DNA from: Sclerurus mexicanus
Taxonomy: Eukaryota; Chordata; Aves; Passeriformes; Furnariidae
NCBI GenBank assembly: GCA_013396755.1
Contig: VWZF01003010.1
Coordinates: 563,104 to 627,103, forward strand
DNA: 64,000 bases
Direction of reading: 5' to 3'
Positions 52,785-64,000 of the stretch are shown piece after piece. The position numbers were made by a program, and so were the translations under genes. The notes beneath the pieces are model-generated. The model searched no databases and was not told the DNA's origin. It saw nothing but the letters and a program-made list of their open reading frames with translations. Numbering within the stretch: position 1 is the stretch's first letter; each line of letters starts with the position of its first letter.

Positions 52785-52905
52785 CTGTAGTCACACCAGG
52801 GACATCTGTAAGGCTTTTCTCCAGTATGGACACGCTTATGTCGTGTCAGATGTGATTGTGTTGTGGAAGCGAAGTTACACTCATCACATTTGAATGGTTT
52901 CTCTC
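52785..52905 (-). CDS. ZNF407: ZNF407 internal exon, one complete C2H2 finger plus the first part of the next (121 bp)
   Basis: Seen: the acceptor is ccttctag and the donor is ACAG|gtaatg on the minus strand. The exon has two leading bases (phase 1 entry), 39 codons and two trailing bases (phase 2 exit). It reads GEKPFKCDECNFASTTQ, then SHLTRHKRVHTGEKPYRC, then PWCDY and the AG of an Arg codon. The first finger is complete (C-x2-C-x12-H-x3-H) and is joined by a perfect TGEKPY linker to the Cys half of the next finger. That finger is completed by the exon at 26060-26238, where AG plus G gives Arg. An 8.3 kb intron lies upstream and a 26.5 kb intron downstream. Read-through at the donor gives an immediate TAA. 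Role by family: sequence-specific DNA binding through the alpha helix of each finger, with the TGEKP linker ordering adjacent fingers on DNA. Confidence 0.92.
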
Positions 52906-55900
52906 CTAGAAGGTGACAAGAGAAGCATTATCAGTTTCCATCAATAGAATAGGAAGACAAGTTCAAATTTCTGGCATATCCATTGAGACATTTTACTCTG
53001 TGTATATATAGCAAAGACAGACACAAAATAAATTTCCAAATAAAAGGTAATAATTGAAAAATATGACCTATACACATCAGTGTCCATCTGACTCCCCATG
53101 TGGTATCACACAGCAGAAAAAAAGGAGGAGAAAGAACTGCACTGAAACAGAGTAAGCATGTTAGTGGGTCTTATTTCATTAAAATATAACCGGGTGACAG
53201 GCATTTCTCTCAACCTACACCTTCTGTTGAAGTTGGGTCAAGAACAGCCTGAAAACAACACTGTTGGAGACAGAAGGTGAAACACCAGGCTGATGCTTGT
53301 ATTCAGAATTTGCTCAGAAAGGAACATCTCCAGGTAGAAAGCGTCTTTGTTTCCGTTTCCAGCCCTCGACTTTTAATCTTATCCTTTAAATAACATAAAT
53401 AAACCAAGACTGAGAATATGAACCAGAACTAAGTGTTCCATTCCCCTCTCTTGCCTGCTAGTCTTCTGCCCTTGTGAATCTTTTCTGAACAGTACGTCAA
53501 TTTTCAGCAGAAGGACTTGAAAGGTTAATAAAGAAAAACCAAATAAAAAAACAACTATAAAACCTGGACTTGGAAAATAATATTTTCAGAATACTAAAAT
53601 TCAATCTCTGCTGACTGTGCAACTTCACTGAAAATTTCTATAGGACTACTAATTGAAGAAAACTAAAAATCTCTACGGTCTAAGTTATTATGTGAAAAGA
53701 GTACTTTTCTGTCCAGTGGAGGGGTCTACCCCTTAAAAGATACCAAAATAAAATCTCATGACAGATACACACACTATACCTGCATCCCATTTTTCCAACT
53801 GGTTGTGCCAGAAGTATTCTGTGGGGCTTTACAGGCACATGTAGTCACCATTTAGGGAGAAAACAGGTTTCTTTTCCTATGCAGAAGACAAAAGGCAGCT
53901 CCTAACTTAGGTGATCTTCCCGACATTGTGCAAGCCTTCAGAAGTATTTATCCCAGAGACCACATAAGGAATCACCATTCCTAACTTAAGAAATATGGAC
54001 CAAACTCTGAGGGACAGACATGTACCTTGTAGAATGTTCAGCACTCTACAACGGGCAGTTTCAAAATTGAACCCTATGCCTATTAGCAGGTACAATGTCA
54101 TATTTTTCAGACTGACATACCACCAGAAGACATACCACCAGCACAAGACTATCAGTAGAAGTGACCTTTTGCAATCAGTAGTAAAAGGCCACTCCCAAAT
54201 AGTCATGCCTCCAAGCCAAATTTTTCAAGCCTGTTTATAGCATGAGACACTGAAGACTTTGAAATAGACTTTGCCAGAATATTTGGCAGAGAAGAGAGAG
54301 AAATCTGCATTTTTCATTCTTGGAGATTGCTGGGGTTTTTCCTCGCAAGAGAAAAAGATATGCAAGATCCTCAAGGCCTGAAAAGCCCATACTGCTGGAT
54401 GGAAAGACAACAGAACAGCTTCTGAAAGCTCCATAAAGAGTCGGAATAATTGCTTTTAGCAGCTGCTGGAGAGAATACCAGCCACTGTTTTTCATTTATT
54501 GTTTCATGGGACAAGGAAAGGTGAAGGGGCAGGACACAAAGCTGAAGCCTCTATGCTGGACAAATTGAGACTGCTAGAAAGAATGTCTTTGCTGCCCCAA
54601 ACGGGGTTTTCTTGTCAGACCCTGACACTCTGCTCTGGAGAAGCTGATTCTCCCAGCAGCTTGAATGGTACTGGCTGCTGCTTCAATTAAACTCTCTGGG
54701 AGGCCATAGATTCCATAGCAACATAACCTGTTCTTGAACTGAAGATTTCCTGTTCTGATTTATTTTATAATCTAGTATTAAAGAAGATGGCAACATTTTC
54801 ATGCCTAAGTAGTAAAGCCACAGGTATTTTATATAACATACATACCTATTTTAACTGCTTTCATTTAAAATTCATTAGAACCTTGCCAACTTGCCCCCCT
54901 GTAAAAAAGGCAGATCTGAACTGAAGGGAGATTTTGAGTTTGCCATTCAGGGGAGAATGGATCAAGTAAAGGTTTGCTGCTGTTCCATGGCAGGGCCAGT
55001 GGGGCTGACAGCTGAGCGAGGGCCCACTGAAGACAGGAGGACTTGTAAATTCCATTGTGGCCGTAAGAAAAATGATAATCCTTGCCCACTGCTTCAGGAA
55101 GTTTCTCCTTAGGAAAGCCTTGAGGCTAACTGCTCCTGTCAAGTGGACTATGTGTAAATCTCACCTGACAGAAAATACATCACAGCAGCACCACAAAACA
55201 AAAGCCAACTAAACTGGGAGGAAAAAAGACAGCCTATCACAGCCTGAAATTCTTAGCAGCTGCACATGGGAAACAGTATCTCTATGGAAAATTAGCCAGG
55301 CTGATAAGCACAGTTGAAAAAAAATCTAAGAGACAACTAGATATTTCTTTGGGTTGGAGGATGTTGAAGAGTATATTACCTGCAGAAGGAGTACTTCTAT
55401 TTATTTGTTTATTTATTAAAGTTTTCCACAGATCTACTCATTTAAGTACTTTTTGTCTTCCCCATCTCTGGGCCAGAATGATTCTTATAAGCCTTTGTGT
55501 TCCAATTTTCCTTCCACTCTTCCTGCCCCCAGACATTTCAGACAATAAACATAATTTTTTTTAATATGAGCTGCCATTAAAAATTCCAGGACTCTTCCTC
55601 ACCACCAACAGAGGTCCTAATTCGTAAAAAGATTAAAATTACACAAAAGAAAAAATCAATATTGACAGTGTTTTTTTTAAAAAACCCCAATATGTAATAA
55701 CTATAAAATAGCGTATCCAAAAATGTGTAAGGACAAAGTCTACTTATTTGAAGATCCATAAAGGTAAAAACCCCCAAATCACCCCACGCTCCATTACTAT
55801 TATGGAAGGCTTGTCTTGCCTCTCCATCTCTACCTCTAACAAGCCCCACAAAAAAACCTCAATAGGTGCCCCAAAACAACTAAAGAGTCAACAGGTTCTG

Positions 55901-58900
55901 GGGGATATGGGGGAAGGAAGTAAGGACCCAGTTTCTGGGGCTTTGTTTTTGCAAGCACTTTCAAAAAGCTCCATTTCCTGACCACAGGATCACAAAAGAA
56001 ATGAGTTTGCACTTTTGAAATAATGCAACCAGCTTCTGAAGCCCATCAGTTGTTTAAGTCACCTGACTTGGAAAATTTGAGCTCCAACAATCAAAGTTTG
56101 GGAAAGCAAATGATAAAAGGGTCAGTTTATGGGGAGCACCAGTCCATAAAAGCAGTTAATAAAGTAGCTGCAAATCAGGTAGCCTCATCAGTTCTACCCA
56201 TTCTGCTCTTCTTAAACCATAAGGACTAAAGTTTTCTTTTTCTCTTGCCACTAGACAACTTCTCTCAGGTAGGGAAAAAATTTTAAAAACCCAGGTTTTT
56301 AGTGTCTTCTGGTCAAAGGTTTCCTGTAATCAAGTTCTACACTATGCTGCAAATGTTGGTGTAAATGTAAAAGGAAAACCAACAAAGATGCTGCTCAAAT
56401 TTCACCTCTTCCCTTGCTAAAAAGAGCAGTAAGTCTTCTTTCTGTGCTACGTTTTCTGTGGTATTCAGCATTATAGTTTTTTTAAGCTGTGGTGGCGAAG
56501 TTGAAGGGAAGAGGCTACATTATATATTAAATTCAATGCCGAGTAATGTAACTACACATTAAAGTCAAAGAGCAGTTCACATGAGAAATAGAAACACAAA
56601 GTGAGTCACTCATCTGGATAAAAACACATATATTATTTAATTTTCTTTCTTTATTACATTGACCTATAAATGTCTTGAGAAGCGCAAGATTGAAATGAGT
56701 GAGCAGAAGCAATCATACAAACAGTGATCCGTACGATCTAAGCTACCATCTTCAAAAATTCATGAAAATATTTGAAAAGACACAATCTTCTTAAGCAGCT
56801 CCATAGGTTCATGGTGACTGCCACAGAAGTGCTGTGCACAGTAAGTGCACTTACCTGCTAACACCCTACTGCTGTAATGTACCTCTATCATGCCCAGGAA
56901 GATTCCACCACAGCCAACACATGAGAAGCAAATGTAGACTGTCATTGTGTAGAAGATGAGGATGGGGTTTTTGCAATTTGCAGGAGTACTAACCAATACT
57001 AAAAAAGGGATTTCATGCAAGAGAACACATGCTATTACTGATCAGCCCTGTTGGACTGAGCCAGCTACTACAGTACAAAATGGAAGTTTACTGGGAAACA
57101 TGTAGAAGAATGGAAAACTAGAGTAATACCAAAAGACAGACAAACAAAGGTGGAGAGCAGAACAATAAGAACAAGAACATAAAGAAAAGACATTTTAAAA
57201 TTATGAATTAAGTATTTTCATGTTTTCATTTCAAACCTGAAATAATTACCCTTGCTTGCTTTTTTCTCTCTTATGCAATTTCTTAGTTGATCATGATTGA
57301 GGCAAAATATTTAAATTATGTGATATTGTATGCTTCTTTTGTGTATGTGTATTTTTGGTGCCTGATTTAGAGGTTATTTACTCTTTTTTGATTACAAAAT
57401 TCAGATAATCGCTTGGATTATTTGTAGAATTCAACTAATTCTAAGTTCAGCAAACACTAAAATTTGCAACATTATTTATTTATCTTCCCATCTTCAGGCA
57501 CATTTTCTTACAGAACAAAATAGAAATCAAAAAACTTGCTTCAGGATGACTCAAAAGATGACATTTTTTCTTCCCAGTCTTGTTAAGACACCACAACTAT
57601 GGCATATAAGTTCTTGCAACACCGCAAGCTGTCCCTTATTTACCACATAGCATCAGCTGATACTGCAAGCAGTCCAACTTTCTTAAGACAGTTTATCACA
57701 GCCTGGGCAGCCACAAGTGTCTGTTGAAAAGCATTTGACAGACAGAGATGTAAGTATTCTTTATAGTGTGATAAAATTCTGGTCAAACTCTGGACCACTT
57801 TTGAAGTTGCCATAGCTTCGGTTCAGAAAAAAAGAAGATCAGGCCACAGATATTTACATAGTCAATAAATGATTTGCAGAATTTTATAGACAGACTCTTG
57901 CAGAATAGGACTGGAACAAGGTGCATTTGGATCATAAAATAATGATAGAACATTTAGCTGAGACAAAATCAGTGAAGGACTTTGCTTATTCTGTGTTCAA
58001 AGTGTGTGTTTTTAACAGGACCAGGTCAGTCACTAAGGACAGAACATATTTATCACAGAATAAAAATGTCAACTGGTAAAACACCAGGAATCTCAATAGG
58101 TCAAATTATTCGTTCCTACTTTACAGTTGAGAAAGCCTCTATCAAGAAAATCTACATCATGTTTTCAAATACACAAATACAAACATTTTTCAGGTCTTAA
58201 AACTAATGGCTTTTTCTTTTGGTTTAGCATTCCTGTACTTATTTTCATTAAAAAACCAAAAACATCTCTTAAGGCGATAACATTCTATTTACCAAACTAG
58301 TCTCTACAGTTTGCTCCATGAGTGGCCAAGGGCGAGATTCTGTCAGCTTTTTCCACACCAAGTTATACGTCATGCTCCCTTTAGTATTTCCAAAGAAAAT
58401 GCATCTTTCACAAAATAAAGGTATTCCTCCATGTACACAGAAATAATCTCACCTAAAAAGAGAAGAACAGACTAAGGAATACCAGAATCAAGAGTATCAA
58501 AAGCCTAAGTAGCTAATCTTATAGCCAGTCCTCTCTTGTGTCAAACATCTACCAGCAGCTGAACATTCCTCTGGGGTGTCAGGACATCTCAGGCCTTGAG
58601 GTTGAGGCCAGAGGAGACTTGTTAAGTTGGTTAAGACTCCTTAACTACATGTTAGGATTTGCTCATTTGTCCTTGAATCAAGGGTGTCTGACAGGTGATA
58701 GAAGTAAATCTTGGATGGAAGATGTTCTATGTCAGCCCCCTAGACAGCTTGTATTACAGTAGGGAATTATTTAAGCCATTTAGACTATTTTTGATACCTA
58801 TCCTTTTCAAACCTGACTGTAATTTGCTTTGGCATTCTGCTTTGGGAAAATTGTGCCAACTGGGGACAGAAAGAAAAAAAAAGGTACAAAGAGGAGTGCA

Positions 58901-59572
58901 TGCAGCTAATGAGATAGAGTTGAGCACAGGATGAAAATACAAGGGAACCCATGTAAGTGCAACAATGCAAGCAAAGGTGGATTGTGTCATTCTCCTTGAA
59001 ACAAATAGAAGCTACAGATAATTTTTCCGCTAAAGAATCATCTCTGATTGTTTGTGCCACAGAGGCAGATAAATGCCAAAAAGATAGATCCCTCTGCCTC
59101 TGAGATACTGTCCTGTATAGTATAAAGTTAATAGCAAAGTAATAATGAGCTTCCAGTCCTGACATAAAATATAAAGTTATGCTTGCTAGATGCAAGCTCC
59201 ATGATCTATAACCTGTAAATCCTTGTGATCATAGCACAAGAACTCTCTACCACATGGCAAAAGAAGAGCAAAATTCCTGCAAAAACCTAGACAGCTTTTC
59301 ACCAGGAACATACGCTATTTTCAGCCTAATTTGCTACAGAAATCAGGAAATAAAATATTTTTCTATTGGCTTGTGGCCTAATGATACAAAAAGTATAAAT
59401 ATATGTTTGATGATAAGGGCTTACATTTCTGAGAAGACAGATCTGCACTCACATAATAGGTAAAGACAAGAAGGGTAAATACAAGAATTTGCATTTCTTC
59501 TACTTCCCCATTCTGAAATGATAGTTTGGTATTTGTGTGGCTGCACTGGCTGTGAGTCCTAGACATATGCAA

Positions 59573-59600
59573 GATGTGACATGTGACACATGTGACATGT
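59573..59600. repeat. gtgacatgtgaca-type short repeat
   Basis: Alternating GTGACATGTGACACATGT and GTGACATGT units make a small mixed direct and inverted repeat. Confidence 0.65.
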
Positions 59601-60960
59601 ATCATATGGCAGGCCAATAAAAAACAAAAGGTAGTTTTTATCCTATTGATAACAATGATTTATTTCCACTAAATAAAAAGAAGAATTATTCTTAGCCTAC
59701 ATTGGGCAAATGTGTGCCAACATGTGAAAATTCATCTAAGCTCCAGAAAAATGAAAACTGTTACAACTGAAGCATACAGCTTCTATTCCACTAGCTCTAA
59801 TTGCTCCTGTTATTGTTCAGAGAGTGTAACACTAAGAGAACTTATTACATTTACTAAATTACTTTTCTTGGTCACTTAAAAAAACACAAACTTCTTGCAG
59901 TGAATGGGAATTGACTGTAGCAGTAATATCCCACAAACTTATGTTCCTTGTTATCAGAAAAAACAATTCTGAAAGTAGGCATACTAGCCAGATTTGCAAT
60001 CAAAATTTGGCCCGGAACATACCTTTTTTTTTTGCTTAACTGTTTCAAGATATTGCCTGACTGGCACTGAAATCCCCACCTTTTTGAAAGCATCAGAGTT
60101 TCCTCCAAATATGGTTGCTTTAAATAAACTAAAAAGAGGGTGGGAAGAATGGCTTCAGGCTCTCAAGAAAGAGAGTAGCTGCTCTCCAGGAAATGACACA
60201 TTTAGATGCTGTATGTCCTGAATGAAGATTAGTTTATACGGGGACATAATAAAATCTCCCACTGTGATTCCTTTGCAAAATCCATGGAAAATTCATGATG
60301 TAACAACTATAGCTTCTCATTTGTTAGCCATTTCTTTCCACTGTACATTAGACAATGGTCACTTAACTCACACAGCAATTCCTGATGATATTACATTATC
60401 CTCATGATTGTCAGTAAAACAAAAAGCTACAGTGACTTTAACAGCAACACTTCTACATCTGTTTGAACAAATTCTATTCAAATAATCAAACACAAGGAAC
60501 TACTAAAAATCACAATTAAGGTAGAATGTATTAATAAATGTTTAATACTTACACTTTTTCTGGTCTTCTGAAACTATGAACCAATATAATTTTGTCTGAT
60601 ATTAAAATTTTATACCCAGGTGGTAGGAAAGCTTTACTAATTCTGAAACAGAAATCTTGCTTTACATGCCAGCCATGTGGTAGCTCTTAAAGTTGCACCT
60701 ATTAATTACAAACTATCTTAAAATTACAAAAGGGCAACTGAAACAACACTAGCTTTCAACTATGTCTCAGTGCAAAATAATGGATTAATCTATATGTATT
60801 CTCTAATTTTCACCCAGGGACATTCTAGCAAACTGCTACAAAATCTTCACAGTAGGTAATCTATTCGGGCCTTGGAAAAAAAAAAAATAGTAGACTTACC
60901 ATTCATTTAAAGAAGAAAGCCAGTCTTTACAATTCTACTTCCTTCAGAAAAAATTTTTTT

Positions 60961-61000
60961 AAAAAAACCCAAACAAACAAAAACCCCAAAACATCACCAA
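60961..61000. repeat. A/C-rich island next to exon
   Basis: AAACCC, AAACAAAC and AAAACCCCAAAAC units on the plus strand, directly after a short T run. It lies about 230 bp downstream (in transcript sense) of the donor of the exon at 61228-61311, where it forms a U/G-rich intronic tract. Confidence 0.75.
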
Positions 61001-61227
61001 AAATACCCCCTACCAATTGCCAAGCAATTATTCAAACTCACAGCTAACAGATTTGATGCAGACCTTGGGCATACCGATTTCACGAAAAAAGGAGAAAAAG
61101 CAAAGTAAACAATGAGCCAATGTAATATTTGTGCTGTAATGTGCTATTTGACTTGTGTTACTCCCCAGTGTAGAGGGACTCCCTTCCTGGAGAAAATACA
61201 GCAAAGAGTAAAGACAGCTTTACTGAC

Positions 61228-61311
61228 CTGTGTGCTGCCGCCGATGCTTGGTGAGGGCATGACGTGTCCCGCCGGCAAAGCCACAAAGGTCACAGAGGAA
61301 CGACTTCTCGC
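61228..61311 (-). CDS. ZNF407: ZNF407 internal exon, one complete C2H2 zinc finger (84 bp)
   Basis: Seen: on the minus strand an acceptor (gttgcaacag) is followed by 84 nt and a donor (ACAG|gtcagt). Both ends are phase 1. The exon reads GEKSFLCDLCGFAGG then TRHALTKHRRQHT plus the first base of a Gly codon. This is one canonical finger, C-x2-C-x12-H-x3-H, preceded by a GEK linker remnant and ending in the HTG of the next linker. The trailing G joins the leading GA of the exon at 52785-52905 to make the Gly of TGEKPF. Known: ZNF407 is a large nuclear multi-finger DNA-binding protein, linked in mammals to PPARG-target and glucose-uptake gene expression. Inference: the gene name rests mainly on the sequence of the third exon. 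Read-through at the donor meets a stop after three codons. The exon is notably CpG-rich (seven CpGs) against an AT-rich intron background. Confidence 0.86.
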
Positions 61312-64000
61312 CTGTTGCAACAATAAACAGATGAGGGACTGCGGAGGTCACAGATCATTAAAACATATCTATCAAGGCTTTCAGGGTTACTAATTCCTCC
61401 AATCAAATGTTTCCATGTAAATATGTCAAATGGGAATGAAATTACCACTGCGGTTTATTGACTGTGATAAAATCTGAAAAGCACCACTGAACATAATTAC
61501 ATACTTGTCAGACCCATAAAAATTAGCTTTATTATCAATGGAATGGTTTTGTACAACTTCATTTCTGTTAGATGTCTTCCAGATGGGGCTGCTTTATGCA
61601 CTTGAACAGTTTTTATGCATATCCTGATTTTTTACAATTCCCATACATCTGGCCTTTCTGTGCTGAGTAAAGATTGCCTGGAAAAAAAAGTTAATATACT
61701 GTATACATGATTCTGCTTAAATAAAATATATTCAATTTACTCACAAATTAAAGGTACTGAGAAATTTTTAACAGACTAGGTCACAGTCATCTTTAGTTAC
61801 CTTCTATTTATTAGTAAGAATTAAATTATTTTCTAGAATACAAGAAGAGCACAGACAAGAATAAAAGTCACATTACTCAGTACCAGTGGCAATTCAGCAC
61901 TGTTAATGTTTCCAAAGTTTTCATGACATAAAGAAACAGGATTGCTACTGAAATTGCAGCAGAACTCACGTTGTTTGTCTTCAAATGATAATTCTTCATT
62001 CCAAACCTCTGGACCAATATGAGAGATTTTGGCAAGCTCAATACTCATTAAAAGTGCATAAATGCCTTCATTTTAGTTTGTTTTTTTTAAGAGAAACTAG
62101 GATTTTGCCCTGTTGCCTATAAATACAGTCTATCATTTCACAGCAATATTTTTGCTCAGTATGTACTAACATGCACAGCAATCTCAGCCTGTAAAGGCCA
62201 TACAGAAGGCCATTATGAATTAATAACGCTAACCTCAGGTATAGACTCAATAACCTAAGACTGACATTTTTAATTTTTTTTTTTTTAGAAGAATCGCATT
62301 AATCATTTGGAGCCAAATTGTATCCTTTCACATAACATATAGGAGGGGGGCCTGGTAGGGCAATGATGCTGAATTCATTGAAACTAACAGTCTCCTTCAA
62401 ATTCTTCCCTATGGGGAAGCAAATTTAGTTCCTACAAAAGAAGGCTGGGTTAAGAGGTTGTGTGTCAAATTACAAAGTCCTCCTGTGAAGACACAGGGAT
62501 GGAAACCTCCATGCTGTTTGTTCCCACATAACCAGGCACACGAATACACAGACTTCATGGAAAAGCACAGTGCCTCGGTTAACTTTGGATGCCGTTCATA
62601 TAAGCAAGAGACCATGCTGGGAGTGGGAGCTCCACAGAGAGCACCACAGAGATGAGCCACCCTCTCCCACCACTTCCTTCATGAGGGTCCCTGAGGATCT
62701 CCAGCTCCTCACCCAGGATTGCCACAGTGAGGGAGTCCCTGAGCCCTGAGCTACCAGGAGGAAAGCAATTCCTCCAAAGTTTTCAAGGCTGCTTGAATCT
62801 TACCACTAAAACGGGATCACAAAAATACTGATTAACCTCCAACAGGCATCTAGGCTGTGAAATGTGATGGGCACATATTTCAGAATGTCACCTTTTCAGA
62901 ATAAATCAAAGAATGTATTGTTATTTTCTGCACCCAAATCTGGTCACGTAAAGCAGAGTGAAATTTTACAGGATTTTGGGCTTTTTTGAAAATTTGATCC
63001 ATTGATGAGAGTATTCCAGGACAGTACCAAAGGAGCAAAATAATTTCAGTACTTCTTTTGGGAGTCAATTCTAGCCATACGTGATTATAATTGAATAAAA
63101 AAACCCCCAAAAAACAACAGAAAAAGCAGAATGTAAGCTCATCCTCACTATCACATGGAGAGTGCAGTTGTGTTAAGATGTAACAAAGTCTGAATTTTAC
63201 TGCAAAATGTTTGTCAATAATATTATTGCTGAGGTTATGCATGATTGTTACACACACTTCTGTATAATCTGTTTCAGGCTTTTAGTTTTTTTTTCTTTGG
63301 CATTTTTTAAAGCAGGATCTTCAGCATGTAGCATTTCAATTCATCAAAATATCAAAGAAAAGGAATAGAAGGACTGCACATAATGCTTAATTATAATTAA
63401 ATATTAATTTAATTAATTAATCAATTTTGAGTATAAATCTTTCTAACTAGCAGTAATGCCTAACACCCCGGCATAAAATTCACACTTTAAAGTTAAAGGC
63501 TGTTCCGTGCCTACCAAGAAATTGCTCATCATCTATATATTGTCATAAATTAGCTCATGTTGTGTTTAACATCTAGGAGAGACTTCAGCGTGGCCTGCAG
63601 CTTCATATGCTAATGAGGACACAGAGCACCCATAGCATCTTTGCAGGCTCAGGGATTTACTGGGTAGTTTATAGTTGGGTCTTTGCAACAGCTTTCAAGC
63701 CACAAAGAAATTATTCAAAACCAACCAACAGCTTTAAAACAGGAAGACTGATCCAGTCTCGATTTGCCAGTTAAATACTCCACGCTCCTCTAGGTCAGAT
63801 CTGGGAGGTCTCATGCAAGCAGGGCTCTTGAGAGAGTCAGTGAGGCTTTGGATCTCAAAACATGAGACTTGAGGAGATTTGGCCCCTGCTTTTTAAACTC
63901 AGGAAAGGTGGTGATGCATCTGATTTTTTGCAACATTACTTTTCAGGCATATTAATGAGTTAACTACCTTTTTTCTTGTGTGTATCATGGCATACACACA
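61312..64000 (-). other. ZNF407: ZNF407 intron, 3' part (upstream of the first exon in the window)
   Basis: This is intronic by position. The preceding exon must end in phase 1 with the G of a Gly codon, and it lies beyond the window. I looked on the minus strand for further C-x2-C...H-x3-H fingers and found none. The stretch is AT-rich, with a T-run near 62271-62286 and an A/T palindromic tract near 63385-63425. A slightly GC-richer patch at about 62490-62770 has no recognised identity. Nothing else is supported. Confidence 0.75.
63095..63126. repeat. Short A/C-rich tract
   Basis: AAAAAAACCCCCAAAAAACAAC-type sequence, similar in composition and sense to the islands at 34433, 51468 and 60961. 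Confidence 0.65.

Larger units (their letters stand above)
52906..61227 (-). other. ZNF407: ZNF407 intron of 8322 bp
   Basis: This intron is bounded by gtcagt at 61227 and ccttctag at 52906 on the minus strand and interrupts a Gly codon (phase 1). It holds unique-looking AT-rich sequence, a short CATGTGACA-type repeat at 59573-59600 and an A/C-rich island at 60961-61000. Open frames of 60-136 codons occur on both strands, but none resembles a known domain or shows exon signals that I trust. Confidence 0.85.

Noticed and set aside
58785..59195. 136-codon minus-strand frame
   Set aside because: Composition is like translated AT-rich intron (Ser, Leu, Phe, Tyr, Cys) with no motif. It overlaps other chance frames on both strands.
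62490..62770. Slightly GC-richer patch as a possible exon or repeat
   Set aside because: No C2H2 motif, no usable splice-bounded frame that fits phase 1, and no repeat family recognised.
1..64000. tRNA, rRNA, CRISPR arrays, prokaryotic operons, microRNA precursors
   Set aside because: No tRNA-like box pair, no regularly spaced repeats and no long hairpins were seen. The sequence is intronic DNA of a vertebrate.

Overview
This window is vertebrate nuclear DNA, almost certainly from a bird. It is AT-rich and nearly free of long open frames. It carries CR1 retroposons whose 3' ends read (in reverse) as tcacagaatcacagaat followed by a ggttggaaggg-type stretch, the classic avian CR1 signature. 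It also holds one solo retroviral LTR of a type I remember as common in songbirds and other neoavian birds rather than chicken, so a neoavian, possibly passerine, source is my best guess.

Only one gene is supported, on the minus strand: an internal part of a C2H2 zinc-finger protein that I identify as ZNF407. Three coding exons, 384 nt in total, lie at 61228-61311, 52785-52905 and 26060-26238. All have good splice sites, and their reading phases join perfectly (1/1, then 1/2, then 2/1). Together they encode four consecutive C2H2 fingers and the start of the conserved segment after the fingers (HPDIENPDLAYLHAG). Neither the start nor the end of the gene is in the window. The large 5' exon lies beyond position 64000 and the C-terminal exon(s) lie before position 1.

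The rest is intron. By coordinate, 61312-64000 is the end of the intron before the first exon, 52906-61227 is an 8.3 kb intron, 26239-52784 is a 26.5 kb intron, and 1-26059 is the start of the next intron. Recognisable contents are two relatively recent CR1 3' ends (1706-1822 and 29576-30128), two very old CR1 copies (21085-21455 and 36313-36675), a solo LTR (16598-17124), an ancient palindromic MITE-like element (35360-35487), several A/C-rich low-complexity islands, and short tandem and inverted repeats. No tRNA, rRNA, CRISPR array, operon or prokaryotic feature was seen. The short open frames scattered through the window look like chance frames or repeat-derived frames.
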